The translations under genes and the position numbers were made by a program. A stretch of 64,000 bases of DNA from Paracraurococcus sp042666655 (lineage in GTDB: Bacteria > Pseudomonadota > Alphaproteobacteria > Acetobacterales > Acetobacteraceae): positions 806,001 to 870,000 of the forward strand of contig NZ_JBHTDE010000002.1 in NCBI RefSeq assembly GCF_042666655.1, given 5' to 3'. The notes below the pieces were generated by a model that made no database searches, had not been told where the DNA came from, and saw only the letters and a program-made list of their open reading frames with translations. Positions 24,653 to 33,635 of this stretch are shown here, one piece after another (the stretch's first letter is position 1; the number at the start of each line of letters is the position of its first letter).

Positions 24653-24720
24653 TGAAGGAGCAAGACATGTCCCCGGCACGGTGGGTTGGTGCGGCGGCTG
24701 CGTGCCGGGGGCTGAATTAG
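24652..24720 (+). CDS. possible 22-residue leader peptide filling the gap before the permease
   Basis: ATG at 24652 overlaps the stop of the binding-protein gene (TGATG). The frame encodes MKEQDMSPARWVGAAAACRG plus two residues and its TAG ends exactly one base before the GTG start of the permease. Ribosomes finishing this peptide would deliver translation to the permease start, which otherwise lacks a clear Shine-Dalgarno sequence. It spans the hairpin at 24671-24710, so translation of the peptide would melt that hairpin. Real translation is uncertain. Confidence 0.3.
   Translation: MKEQDMSPARWVGAAAACRGLN
24671..24710 (+). promoter_or_regulatory. perfect hairpin between binding-protein and permease genes
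   Basis: CCCCGGCACG (24671-24680) pairs with CGTGCCGGGG (24701-24710), a 10-bp GC stem with a 20-nt loop, ending 10 nt before the GTG of the permease. Hairpins at this position in ABC operons commonly protect the binding-protein message from 3' decay or reduce read-through, so that binding protein is made in excess. There is no T run. Confidence 0.6.
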
Positions 24721-25707
24721 GTGTTCGCCTTCATCCTGTCCCGCATCCTGCAGGCCATCCCGGTCATGCTGGTGGTGGCGCTGATCAGCTTCGCCATGTT
24801 CGCCTATGTCGGCGACCCGGTCTCGATCATGCTCGGCCAGGACTTCACCGAGGCGCAGCGGACCCAGCTGATCCAGGACCTCGGCCTCGACAAGTCCTTC
24901 TTCAGCCAGTTCGCCAGCTTCATCGGCAATGCGGTGCAGGGCGAGTTCGGCCTTTCCTACCGGCTGTCGCGCCCCGTCGCGCAATTGATCGGCGAACGCG
25001 CGCCGGCGACGCTGGAACTCGCGCTGTGTGCCGCCAGCATCGCGCTGGTCGTCGGCGTGGCGATGGGGGTCTACACCGGTCTGTATCGCAATTCCTGGCT
25101 CAGCCGCGCCTTCCTGACCTTCAGCCTGGTCGGCGTCTCGCTGCCGCCCTTCCTGATCGGCATCCTGCTGATCCTCATCTTCTCCGTCTGGCTCGGTTGG
25201 CTGCCCAGCTTCGGCCGCGGCGAGGTGGTCCAGCTCGGCTGGTGGAGCACCGGATTCCTGACCTGGTCGGGGATCAAGGCGCTGATCCTGCCCTCCATCA
25301 CCCTCGGCCTCTTTCAGCTCACGCTCATCATGCGGCTGGTGCGGTCGGAGATGCTGGAGGTGCTGCGGACCGACTACATCAAGTTCGCCCGCGCCCGGGG
25401 CCTCGGCAACCGTGCCATCAATTTCGGCCATGCGCTGAAGAACACGCTGGTGCCGGTCATCACCATCGCCGGCCTGCAGCTTGGCGGCATCATCGCCTTC
25501 GCCATCGTGACCGAGACGGTGTTCCAGTGGCCGGGCATGGGGCTGCTGTTCATCCAGTCGGTGGGCGCGGCCGACATTCCCGTCATGGCGGCCTACCTGA
25601 TGCTGATCGCGCTGGTCTTCGTCGGCATCAACCTGGTGGTCGATCTGCTGTATTTCCTGGTGGACCCGCGGCTGCGGGTCGACCGCGGCGCGGCGGGGGG
25701 GCACTGA
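24721..25707 (+). CDS. peptide ABC transporter permease (DppB type)
   Basis: 328 residues with six membrane segments, starting from GTG: MFAFILSRILQAIPVMLVVA is the standard DppB N-terminus. The inner-membrane coupling loop (EMLEVLRTDYIKFARARGLG) carries the EAA motif that docks on the ATPase. NTLVPVITIAGLQLGGIIAF and ETVFQWPGMGLL are conserved in the family. It forms the channel with the DppC-type partner encoded one base downstream. Confidence 0.94.
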   Translation: MFAFILSRILQAIPVMLVVALISFAMFAYVGDPVSIMLGQDFTEAQRTQLIQDLGLDKSFFSQFASFIGNAVQGEFGLSYRLSRPVAQLIGERAPATLELALCAASIALVVGVAMGVYTGLYRNSWLSRAFLTFSLVGVSLPPFLIGILLILIFSVWLGWLPSFGRGEVVQLGWWSTGFLTWSGIKALILPSITLGLFQLTLIMRLVRSEMLEVLRTDYIKFARARGLGNRAINFGHALKNTLVPVITIAGLQLGGIIAFAIVTETVFQWPGMGLLFIQSVGAADIPVMAAYLMLIALVFVGINLVVDLLYFLVDPRLRVDRGAAGGH

Positions 25708-25708
25708 G

Positions 25709-26623
25709 ATGGCCTCGGCCCTCGCCCGCGCCTTCGACAGCGACCTCTGGTGGTCCTTCAAGCGCTCGCCGGTCACGGTGGCCTCGGCCGTCGTGGCGCT
25801 GGTCTGCATCCTCGGCGCGGTGCTGGCGCCGTGGATCGCGCCGCACAACCCCTTCGACTTGGCCACGCTCAACCTCGGCGACGCCTTCAAGCCGCCGGCC
25901 TGGGCGGGGGACGGCGATCCGGCCTTCGCGCTCGGCACCGACGACCAGGGGCGCGACGTGCTCTCGGCCATCATGTACGGCGCGCGGATCTCGCTGCTGG
26001 TCGGCGTCTGCGCCGTGGTCTTCTCCACCCTGGTCGGTGTCGCGGTCGGGCTGCTGGCCGGCTATCTCGGCGGCACGGTGGACAGCCTGCTGATGCGCAT
26101 CGCCGATATCCAGCTGACCTTCCCCTCCATCCTCATCGCCCTGCTGGTGGATGGCGTGGTGCGTGCCGCGGTGCCGCGGGAGGTGCACGACCAGATCGCG
26201 CTGTTCGTCGTCATCTTCGCCATCGGCATCAGCGCCTGGCCGCAATTCGCCCGCACCGTGCGCGGCTCGACCCTGGTCGAGCGCAACAAGGAATATGTCC
26301 TGGCGGCGCGGATCATCGGCATCTCCCAGCTGCGGATCATGCTGACCCATGTGCTGCCGAACGTGATCGGCCCGGTGCTGGTGATCGCCACGCTCAACCT
26401 CGGCTTCGCCATCCTGGCGGAGGCGACGCTGTCCTTCCTGGGCGTCGGCGTGCCGCCGACCCAGCCGTCGCTCGGCACGCTCATCCGGATCGGCAACGAC
26501 TTCCTGTTCAGCGGCGAATGGTGGATCACCATCTTCCCCGGCGTCGCGCTGATCTGCATGGTGCTGTCGGTGAACCTGCTGGGCGACTGGCTGCGCGACG
26601 CGCTGAACCCGAGGCTCCGCTGA
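25709..26623 (+). CDS. peptide ABC transporter permease (DppC type)
   Basis: 304 residues. The N-terminal oligopeptide-permease segment (FKRSPVTVASAVVALVCILG) is followed by GTDDQGRDVLSAIMYGARIS, typical of DppC/OppC. The EAA loop reads RNKEYVLAARIIGISQLRIM and the C-terminus contains LAEATLSFLGVGVPPTQPSL and GDWLRDALNPRLR. It pairs with the preceding permease. The start is one base after the previous stop, and its own stop overlaps the next start (TGATG), so the operon is tightly coupled. Confidence 0.94.
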   Translation: MASALARAFDSDLWWSFKRSPVTVASAVVALVCILGAVLAPWIAPHNPFDLATLNLGDAFKPPAWAGDGDPAFALGTDDQGRDVLSAIMYGARISLLVGVCAVVFSTLVGVAVGLLAGYLGGTVDSLLMRIADIQLTFPSILIALLVDGVVRAAVPREVHDQIALFVVIFAIGISAWPQFARTVRGSTLVERNKEYVLAARIIGISQLRIMLTHVLPNVIGPVLVIATLNLGFAILAEATLSFLGVGVPPTQPSLGTLIRIGNDFLFSGEWWITIFPGVALICMVLSVNLLGDWLRDALNPRLR

Positions 26624-27660
26624 TGACGCAGGTTCAGGAACAGCCGCGCGAGCGCGGCCTTGGTGCAATCCTCGAAGTCCGCGACCTGCGCGTCGAATTC
26701 CCGACCCGCCGCGGCACGCTGACCGCGCTCGACGGCGTCTCCTTCGACATCGCCCCGGGCGAGGTGCTGGGCGTGGTCGGCGAATCCGGCGCCGGCAAGT
26801 CGATGACGGGGGCCGCCATCATCGGCCTGCTGGAGCCGCCCGGCCGCATCGCCGGCGGGCAGATCCTGCTGAACGGCAAGCGCATCGACAACCTGCCCTA
26901 CGAGCAGATGCGCCGCATCCGCGGCCGGGAGATCGGCGCGATCTTCCAGGACCCGCTGACGACGCTGAACCCGCTCTATACCGTCGGCCGCCAGCTGGTC
27001 GAGACGATGCAGACCCACCTGCCGCTCTCCGACCGGGAGGCCCGGCAGCGCGCCATCGGCTGGCTGGAGATGGTCGGCATCCCGGCCGCGGCGCAGCGCG
27101 TCGACAGCTACCCGCATGAATTCTCGGGCGGCATGCGGCAGCGCGTGGTCATCTCGCTCGCGCTCTGCGCCGAGCCCAAGCTGATCGTCGCCGACGAGCC
27201 CACCACCGCGCTCGACGTCTCGATCCAGGCGCAGATCATCGCCCTGCTGAAGAATCTGGCGCGGGAGAAGGGGACCGCGATGATGCTGGTCACCCACGAC
27301 ATGGGCGTCATCGCCGAGACCGCCGACCGCGTCGCCGTCATGTATGCCGGCCGCATCGCCGAGATCGGCCCGGTGCGCACCGTGGTGAAGACGCCGAAGC
27401 ACCCCTATTCCGCCGGCCTCATGGCCTCGATCCCGCCGCTCGACCGCAAGGTGGCGCATCTGGCCGGGATCGAGGGCTCCATGCCGCGGCTTTCCGCCAT
27501 CCCGCAGGGCTGCGCCTTCAACCCGCGCTGCCCGCATGTCTTCGCCCGCTGCCGGATCGAGCGGCCCGAATTGCTGGAGACCGGCAGCACCAGGGCGGCC
27601 TGCTGGCTCTACGACCCCGCCTCCGAGAAGCAGGCGCCGGAGGTGATGCATCATGTCTGA
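26623..27660 (+). CDS. peptide ABC transporter ATP-binding protein (DppD type)
   Basis: 345 residues. Walker A GESGAGKS, Q-loop IFQDPLTTLNP, signature FSGGMRQRV, Walker B LIVADEPTTALDV and switch His in LVTHDMG. The C-terminal extension CAFNPRCPHVFARC has the four-cysteine oligopeptide-transporter motif that in relatives binds an iron-sulfur cluster. First of the two ATPases of the importer. ATG 26623 overlaps the stop before it; its end overlaps the next gene by 8 bp. Confidence 0.94.
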   Translation: MTQVQEQPRERGLGAILEVRDLRVEFPTRRGTLTALDGVSFDIAPGEVLGVVGESGAGKSMTGAAIIGLLEPPGRIAGGQILLNGKRIDNLPYEQMRRIRGREIGAIFQDPLTTLNPLYTVGRQLVETMQTHLPLSDREARQRAIGWLEMVGIPAAAQRVDSYPHEFSGGMRQRVVISLALCAEPKLIVADEPTTALDVSIQAQIIALLKNLAREKGTAMMLVTHDMGVIAETADRVAVMYAGRIAEIGPVRTVVKTPKHPYSAGLMASIPPLDRKVAHLAGIEGSMPRLSAIPQGCAFNPRCPHVFARCRIERPELLETGSTRAACWLYDPASEKQAPEVMHHV

Positions 27661-28708
27661 GACGCCCGTGCTGGTCGCTGAGGATTTGGCCCGCTACTTC
27701 GACGTCTCCCGCCCGCTGCTGCAAAGGCTGCTGTCGGGGGAGGGGCGGCGGACGTTGAAGGCGGTGGACGGCGTCTCCTTCGACATCCCGAAGGGCACCA
27801 CCCTGTCGCTGGTCGGCGAGAGCGGCTGCGGCAAGTCCACCGTTGCCCGCCTGGTCGTCGGGCTCTACCGCCCGAGCCGCGGCCAGGTGCGGTTCGAGGG
27901 GATCGAGCTGGAGAAGGCCCGCGCCGATGCCGAGACCCGGCGGCGCATGCAGATGATCTTCCAGGACCCCTATGCCTCGCTCAACCCGCGCTGGCGGGTG
28001 CAGGACATCGTGGCCGAGCCGATCCGCGCCTTCGGCCTGGCGCAGGGTGCCGCGGCGCTGCGCGAGCGGGTCGGGGAGCTGCTGACCCAGGTCGGCCTCT
28101 CGCCGCTGGACGGCGAGAAATTCCCGCACGAGTTCAGCGGCGGCCAGCGCCAGCGCATCTCGATCGCCCGGGCGCTGTCCTCGAACCCCGACTTCCTGGT
28201 CTGCGACGAGCCGACGAGTGCGCTCGACGTCTCGGTCCAGGCGCAGATCCTCAACCTGATGAAGGACCTGCAGCAGCGGCTCGGCCTGACCTACCTGTTC
28301 ATCAGCCACAACCTGGCCGTGGTGCGGCAGGTCAGCGACCGCATCGGCGTGATGTATCTCGGCCGGCTGGTCGAGCTCGCCCCGGCCGAGACGCTGTTCA
28401 CCGCGCCGCGCCACCCCTACACGCGGGCGCTGATGGAGGCGATCCCGGACCTCGAGATGACCGGGCGCCAGCGCATCCCGGTCGGCGGCGAGGTGCCGAG
28501 CCCGATCGACCCGCCGACCGGCTGCCCCTTCCATCCGCGCTGCCCGCTGGCCGACGATCGCTGCAAGGCGGAAAACCCGACCCTTCGGCCCCCGCCGGAC
28601 CAGCCGCCGACCAGGGTCGCCTGCCACGCGGTGGAGGAAGGCCGCGACCCGCCGCCGGCGCCGGCCGGCGCCGATCAGCGCATCGGCACGACCGCCATCG
28701 CGTTGTAG
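27653..28708 (+). CDS. peptide ABC transporter ATP-binding protein (DppF type)
   Basis: 351 residues. Walker A GESGCGKST, Q-loop IFQDPYASLNPRW, signature FSGGQRQRI, Walker B LVCDEPTSALDV and switch His in ISHNLA. The C-terminal oligopeptide domain has CPFHPRCPLADDRC. Last gene of the dpp-like operon. The extra Pro-rich C-terminus (about 330-351) runs 34 bp past the stop of the convergent creA gene, so the two genes overlap tail to tail. Confidence 0.94.
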   Translation: MSETPVLVAEDLARYFDVSRPLLQRLLSGEGRRTLKAVDGVSFDIPKGTTLSLVGESGCGKSTVARLVVGLYRPSRGQVRFEGIELEKARADAETRRRMQMIFQDPYASLNPRWRVQDIVAEPIRAFGLAQGAAALRERVGELLTQVGLSPLDGEKFPHEFSGGQRQRISIARALSSNPDFLVCDEPTSALDVSVQAQILNLMKDLQQRLGLTYLFISHNLAVVRQVSDRIGVMYLGRLVELAPAETLFTAPRHPYTRALMEAIPDLEMTGRQRIPVGGEVPSPIDPPTGCPFHPRCPLADDRCKAENPTLRPPPDQPPTRVACHAVEEGRDPPPAPAGADQRIGTTAIAL

Positions 28709-29142
28709 GGCGAGCCGTCCACCAGCTTGGTGGACCAGGCCATGTAGACGAGGACGTTGCGTTCCTCGTCGAGGAAGCGGTGCACCCGCGTCTCCTTGAA
28801 GAACAGGCTGGTGGCGCTTTCGTAGACCCGCTCGCCCCGCGCGCTGCGGCGGGCGGCATCGCTGACCTTCACCGGGCCGGTCGGCGTGCAGGACAGCGCG
28901 AAGCGCGCCGGGTCCTCGGCCAGCCCGACCATGCCGCTGACGCCGCCGGTGCGGGCCTGGGCGATGTAGCAGGACACGCCCTCGACCTTCGGGTCGTCGA
29001 ACCGCTCGATGACGATCTGGTGGCTGCGGGTCAGGCCAAGATTGGTCAGCGCGGTGTTCACATGGCCGATCTCCTTGGTCTCCTGCGCCAGGGCGGCGCA
29101 GGGAAAGGCCAGGGCGGCGGCGAGGATGGCGAGGCGGGTCAT
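28675..29142 (-). CDS. creA: CreA family protein
   Basis: 155 residues with signal peptide MTRLAILAAALAFPCAALA. The mature part (EIGHVNTALTNLGLTRSHQI, DPKVEGVSCYIAQARTGGV, ESATSLFFKETRVHRFLDEE, VLVYMAWSTKLVDGSP) is the conserved CreA domain. CreA is a periplasmic protein of unknown biochemistry, named from its place beside the creBCD genes in E. coli; no creBCD genes are present here. The start was chosen from the signal peptide and the AGGAG upstream. Confidence 0.92.
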   Translation of the reverse strand: MTRLAILAAALAFPCAALAQETKEIGHVNTALTNLGLTRSHQIVIERFDDPKVEGVSCYIAQARTGGVSGMVGLAEDPARFALSCTPTGPVKVSDAARRSARGERVYESATSLFFKETRVHRFLDEERNVLVYMAWSTKLVDGSPYNAMAVVPMR

Positions 29143-29230
29143 GCGGGACTCCTGGCGGTGAGGCTGAGAGGCTTCAACATCGGCCGCGCCGGATGGCGAC
29201 CGCAAAATCATCCCCAAGCGCGGAAGTGAC

Positions 29231-30925
29231 CTATTCGCCGAGCGCGACCCCGTCGCGCCGCGGGTCGGCGCCGCCCAGCAGCCGGACCCCGTCCGCGCCG
29301 CGCAGCACCCGGATGGCGTGCAGCCCGCTGGTCATGGTGCGCAGCGCCACCGGGAAGCCGCGCGCCTCCAGGGCCGGGGCCAGGGCGGCGGCGGCGGTGC
29401 CGGCCTCCAGTTCGATCCGTTCGTTCGCCGCGCCGAGCCGCGGCAGGGCGACCGCGGCCTGCGGGTCCATCCCCCAGTCCAGCATCGCCACCAGGGTCTG
29501 GGCCACATGGCCGATGATGCGGACCCCGCCGGCCGACCCCAGCACCGCGGCCGGCAGCCCGTCCGCGCCGAAGACGATGGTCGGCGACATCGAGGAGCGC
29601 GGCCGCTTGCCCGGAGCCACGCGGTTCGCCACCGGCCGGCCGTCGATCTCCGGCAGGAAGGAGAAGTCGGTCAGCTCGTTGTTCAGCAGCATGCCGCGCA
29701 CCATCATCCGGGCGCCGAAGACATCCTCGATCGTGCTGGTCATCGCCAAAACATTGCCGGCGGTGTCGATAATCGAGAGGTGGCTGGTGCCGTTCTCAGG
29801 TTGCGGCGGCTGGGAAGCCAGCGCCGCGCCGCCCGACCAGGGCGGGTTGCCGGCGCGCGGCGCGGCAAGTGCCCTGTCGCGGTCGATCAGCTGCGCCCGC
29901 ACGGTCAGATAGGCCGGGTCGAGCAAGCCGCGCAGCGGCACCGCCACCTGGTCGGCATCGGCCAGGTACCGGTTGCGGTCGGCGAAGGCGATCCGCCCGG
30001 CCTCGCCCAGCAGATGCGCCGCATCCAGCACCCGCGTCTCGGAGGGCGTGCCGCGCGGGTCGAGCACCGCCATGTCCTGGTGGCCGAGCAGCGCCATGAT
30101 CTGCAGCACCGCGACGCCACCCGAGCTCGGCGGCGGGAAGCCGCAGAGCGTCCAGACCCGGTAAGGCGCGCAGACCGCCTCCCGCCGGCGGGGTTCGTAG
30201 CCGGCCAGGTCGTCGGTGGTCATGAAGCCGGCATTGGCATGCGCCCGCACCGCGGTGGCGATGTCGGCCGCGATCGGGCCGCGATGCATCGCGTCCGCCC
30301 CCTGCTCGGCGAGCGCGCGCAGCGTCGCGGCCAGTGCCGGGTTGCGCAGCGGCGCCGCCTCGGCCAGCGGCCTGCCGCCGGGCAGCAGCAGGGCGCGTGC
30401 CTGCGGGTCGCGCCCCAGCCGTTCCGCATCGGCGGCGATCTGCGCGGCGAGGCGCGCCGAGACCGGGAAGCCGGCCTCCGCCACCGCGATGGCGGGGGCG
30501 AGGAGCTGCGCCCAGGGCAGCTTTCCCTGCTCCCGGTGCGCGGCTTCCAGCATGCGCATGACGCCGGGCACGCCGACCGCGCGGCCGCCGACAGCAGCCT
30601 CGAGGAAGGGCATCGGCTGGCCGTCGCGCAGGAACAGCGTGGACGAGGCCGCGGCCGGCGCCGCCTCCCGCCCGTCCCAGGCGGCCAGGTGCCGCGCCGC
30701 GGCATCCCAGTGCAGCAGCAGCGCACCGCCGGCGAGACCCGAGGCCTGCGGCTCGACCACCGCCAGCATGGCCTGGGTGGCGATGGCCGCATCCAGCGCG
30801 GTGCCGCCGGCGCGCAGCATGGCCATGCCGGCCTCGGCGGCCAGCGGATGCGCGGCGACCACCATCTGGCGCTGCGCCCGCGCGGGCACGGCGAGGATCA
30901 GGAGCAGCAGGACCAGGCGGATCAT
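29231..30925 (-). CDS. gamma-glutamyltransferase, paralog 1
   Basis: 564 residues with a signal peptide (MIRLVLLLLILAVPARA), so periplasmic. N-terminal nucleophile hydrolase family: GGTALDAAIATQAMLAVVEP and GLAGGALLLHWD near the start, and the autoprocessing site NGTSHLSIIDTAGN, where the Thr becomes the new N-terminal nucleophile of the small subunit. GKRPRSSMSPTIVF and LGSAGG are conserved small-subunit parts. It cleaves glutathione and other gamma-glutamyl compounds or transfers the glutamyl group. It is one of three paralogs in this window and the only one with an obvious signal peptide. Confidence 0.92.
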   Translation of the reverse strand: MIRLVLLLLILAVPARAQRQMVVAAHPLAAEAGMAMLRAGGTALDAAIATQAMLAVVEPQASGLAGGALLLHWDAAARHLAAWDGREAAPAAASSTLFLRDGQPMPFLEAAVGGRAVGVPGVMRMLEAAHREQGKLPWAQLLAPAIAVAEAGFPVSARLAAQIAADAERLGRDPQARALLLPGGRPLAEAAPLRNPALAATLRALAEQGADAMHRGPIAADIATAVRAHANAGFMTTDDLAGYEPRRREAVCAPYRVWTLCGFPPPSSGGVAVLQIMALLGHQDMAVLDPRGTPSETRVLDAAHLLGEAGRIAFADRNRYLADADQVAVPLRGLLDPAYLTVRAQLIDRDRALAAPRAGNPPWSGGAALASQPPQPENGTSHLSIIDTAGNVLAMTSTIEDVFGARMMVRGMLLNNELTDFSFLPEIDGRPVANRVAPGKRPRSSMSPTIVFGADGLPAAVLGSAGGVRIIGHVAQTLVAMLDWGMDPQAAVALPRLGAANERIELEAGTAAAALAPALEARGFPVALRTMTSGLHAIRVLRGADGVRLLGGADPRRDGVALGE

Positions 30926-30980
30926 CGCGCTCCCCTCGGACGGCCCGCCCTTGTAGCGGCGGGCCGAGGCGCGCGGCTAG

Positions 30981-31027
30981 AGCGTGATCGTCCGAGGTGG
31001 ACTCACCGAAAGACGTGAATCACACGA
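30981..31027. repeat. intergenic palindromic element, second family, copy A
   Basis: AGCGTGATCG...GAGGTGGACTCACCGAAAGACGTGAATCACACGA. The ends GCGTGAT and ATCACAC are imperfect inverted repeats, and the body matches the element at 38848-38896 at about two thirds of positions, including CCGAAA and TGAATC. It lies in the gap between ggt paralog 1 and the 3' end of comM. Confidence 0.55.
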
Positions 31028-31034
31028 CAAGACT

Positions 31035-32561
31035 CTAGGCCGCCTGGACGCGGGCCCCGCCGCGGTGCCGGAAGGCCAGCGCCTCCGCCACATGCACGCG
31101 CTGCACTGGCGCGCTGCCGGCGAGGTCGGCGATGGTGCGGGCGACGCGGAGCGTGCGGGTGTAGCCGCGTGCGGACAGCCCCAGCCGGTCGGCCGCCTGC
31201 TCGGCCAGCTGGCGGGCCGGGGCATCGGCCTGCAGCAGGCGTTCCAGCGCCTGGCCCTCGGCGACGGCGTTGCAGCGCGGGCCGTCCACGCCATAGCGGA
31301 CGCGCTGGCGGTCCCGCGCGGCGCGGATGCGGGCGGCGACCACTGCCGTCGTCTCGCCGGTCGGCGCGCGGGCCAGCTCCGCCGGCGGCACCGGCATGAC
31401 CTCTATCGCCAGGTCCATGCGGTCGAGCAGAGGGCCGGAGAGCCGCATCTGGTAGTCCTCGCCGCAACGCGGCGCCCGGCCGCATTCGCGCGGCGCGTCG
31501 CCGAGATAGCCGCAGCGGCAGGGGTTCATCGCCGCGATGCATTGGAAGCGCGCGGGGTAGGTGACGTGGTGGTTGGCGCGGCTGATGCTGGCGCGGCCGG
31601 TCTCCATCGGCTGACGCAGCGCCTCGAGCGCCGGGCGGGGGAATTCCGGCCATTCGTCGAGGAAGAGCACGCCGTTATGCGCCAGGCTGATCTCGCCCGG
31701 CCTGGCGCGGTTGCCGCCGCCAATCAATGCCGCCTGGCTGGCGGAGTGGTGCGGCTCGCGGAAGGGCGGCCGGGTGACCAGGCGGCCGCCGCGCAGCAGC
31801 CCGGCGATGGAATGGACCAGGCTGACCTCCAGCGCCTCCTGCGGCGTCAGGTCCGGCAGCAGGCCGGGCAGGCGGGCGGCGAGCATGGATTTCCCGGCCC
31901 CGGGCGGGCCGATCATCAGCAGGTTGTGGCCGCCGGCCGCCGCCACTTCCAGCGCCCGCTTGGCGCTTTCCTGCCCCTTCACCTCCGACAGGCAGGGGCC
32001 CTGCCAGGGCGTGGTGTCCGGCGTCGGCGGCTCGGGCGGGGTCAGCACCTGGGTGCCGCGGAAATGGTTCATCAGGGCGAGCAGGTCGGGCGCCGCCAGC
32101 ACCTCGATCCGCCCGGCCCAGGCGGCTTCGCTGCCCTGCGCCGCCGGGCATATGAGCCCGAGGTCCCGGCCGGAGGCGCCGAGCGCGGCCGGCAGCACGC
32201 CGGCCACCGGGTTGATCCCGCCGTCCAGGGCCAACTCGCCAAGCGCGGCATAGCCGGCCAGCTCCTCGCGCGGCAGCACGTCCATCGCCGCCAGCACCGC
32301 GAGCGCGATGGGCAGGTCGAAATGGCTGCCTTCCTTGGTGATGTCGGCCGGCGCCAGGTTGACCAGGACACGTTTGGGCGGCAGCGACAGGCCAAGGCCC
32401 GCGAGCGCCGCGCGCACCCTTTCGCGGCTTTCGCCCACCGCCTTGTCGGGCAGGCCGACGACCAGGAAGGCCGGCAGCCCCGCGGCGATCTGCACCTGCA
32501 CCTCGACCGGCTGGGCGTCGATGCCGGCGAAGGCGAAGCTGGCGACTCGGGCGATCGTCAT
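31035..32561 (-). CDS. comM: YifB/ComM family Mg-chelatase-like AAA+ ATPase
   Basis: 508 residues. N-terminal Lon-like domain (SFAFAGIDAQPVEVQVQIAA, GLPAFLVVGLPDKAVGESRE), AAA+ Mg-chelatase core with Walker A GPPGAGKSMLA and Walker B VLFLDEWPEF, and the cysteine-containing MNPCRCGYLGD segment. ComM is a hexameric helicase that promotes branch migration when transformed DNA is integrated; in non-competent bacteria its role is less clear. The start MTIARVASFAF is the usual one for the family. Confidence 0.93.
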   Translation of the reverse strand: MTIARVASFAFAGIDAQPVEVQVQIAAGLPAFLVVGLPDKAVGESRERVRAALAGLGLSLPPKRVLVNLAPADITKEGSHFDLPIALAVLAAMDVLPREELAGYAALGELALDGGINPVAGVLPAALGASGRDLGLICPAAQGSEAAWAGRIEVLAAPDLLALMNHFRGTQVLTPPEPPTPDTTPWQGPCLSEVKGQESAKRALEVAAAGGHNLLMIGPPGAGKSMLAARLPGLLPDLTPQEALEVSLVHSIAGLLRGGRLVTRPPFREPHHSASQAALIGGGNRARPGEISLAHNGVLFLDEWPEFPRPALEALRQPMETGRASISRANHHVTYPARFQCIAAMNPCRCGYLGDAPRECGRAPRCGEDYQMRLSGPLLDRMDLAIEVMPVPPAELARAPTGETTAVVAARIRAARDRQRVRYGVDGPRCNAVAEGQALERLLQADAPARQLAEQAADRLGLSARGYTRTLRVARTIADLAGSAPVQRVHVAEALAFRHRGGARVQAA

Positions 32562-32633
32562 GGGTTGGGACCATGCCGAGCCCGCGTTCCGTCCGCAACA
32601 AGACAATGCTATCGCAAAACGAACTGTCGGGCG

Positions 32634-33635
32634 CTACCCAGCGGCGGCTTCCGCCTGGCGCAGCAGCCGGATGAAGTTGCCCGACCAGAGCATCCCAAGT
32701 TCCCGCGCGCCATAGCCGCGCCGCAGCAGCGCCGTGGTCAGCCCGGCCGTCTCGGCCGCATTCTGCCAGCCTTCAACCGCCCCGCCGCCGTCGAAGTCGG
32801 AGGAGACGCCGACATGCTCGACCCCGATCCGGGCGACGGCGTGGTCGACATGGTCGGCCATGTCCTCGACGCTGGCCGGGTTGCGCTGGCCGTCGGGCAC
32901 CTTGCGAAGGAAGGAGGGCATCGCGGTGATCTGCGCCAGGCCGCCGACCGCGCGCAGCGCGTCCAGCTGCTCGTCGTCGATGCCGCGCGGATGGTCGCAG
33001 AGCGCGCGGCAGGCGGTATGCGTCGCGACGATCGGCGTGCGCGACACCTCGGCCGCCTGCAGCATGCCGTTCTTCGAGACATGGCTGACATCGACCAGCA
33101 TGCCCGCCCGGTTCAGCGCGCCGATCGCGGCCCGGCCGAGCGGGGAGAGCCCGCCATGTTCCTCCGGCCCGTCGCCCAGCTGCGGGCGCGGGCGGGCGCT
33201 GTCGGACAGGTCGTTGTGGCCGTCATGCGTCAGCGTCAGGTAGCAGGCGCCGAGCGCCTTCCAGCGGGCCGGCGCCGTCAGGTCATGGCCCATCGCGTAG
33301 CCATTCTCGACCGCCGACATCACCGCCAGCGCGCCGGCGGCGAAGCAGGCCTCCAGCGCGTCGGCCGTGGCGCAGAAGCGGCGCGCCTCGCCATCGGCCC
33401 GCGCGCGGATGTGGCGCAGCATGGCCTCGGTGCGGGCAGCGGCGGCCTCATGCCCGGCGGCGTCGCGCTTGCCCTGGCCGACATAGGCGATGAAGATCGC
33501 GGCATTCAGCCCGCCGCGCGCCATCTTCGGGAAGTCGACCCGCATGGTGGATTCGGCCAGCGGGTCCGGCGGATCCGGCCAGCGGATGTCGATATGCGAA
33601 TCGAGGCAAAGCGTCGCCGCGTGGATGTCGTTCAT
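32634..33635 (-). CDS. membrane dipeptidase family (peptidase M19)
   Basis: 333 residues. Zinc amidohydrolase of the renal dipeptidase family: metal ligands in LDSHIDI (H14, D16), the bridging Glu in MSAVENGYAMG, and the later histidines in LVDVSHVSKN and IVATHTACRA. LTHDGHNDLSDSA and VSSDFDGGG are also family features. Bacterial members hydrolyse D- or dehydro-dipeptides. No signal peptide, so cytoplasmic. The start overlaps by 4 bp (ATGA) the stop of the deacetylase-like gene upstream, so the two are coupled. Confidence 0.9.
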   Translation of the reverse strand: MNDIHAATLCLDSHIDIRWPDPPDPLAESTMRVDFPKMARGGLNAAIFIAYVGQGKRDAAGHEAAAARTEAMLRHIRARADGEARRFCATADALEACFAAGALAVMSAVENGYAMGHDLTAPARWKALGACYLTLTHDGHNDLSDSARPRPQLGDGPEEHGGLSPLGRAAIGALNRAGMLVDVSHVSKNGMLQAAEVSRTPIVATHTACRALCDHPRGIDDEQLDALRAVGGLAQITAMPSFLRKVPDGQRNPASVEDMADHVDHAVARIGVEHVGVSSDFDGGGAVEGWQNAAETAGLTTALLRRGYGARELGMLWSGNFIRLLRQAEAAAG

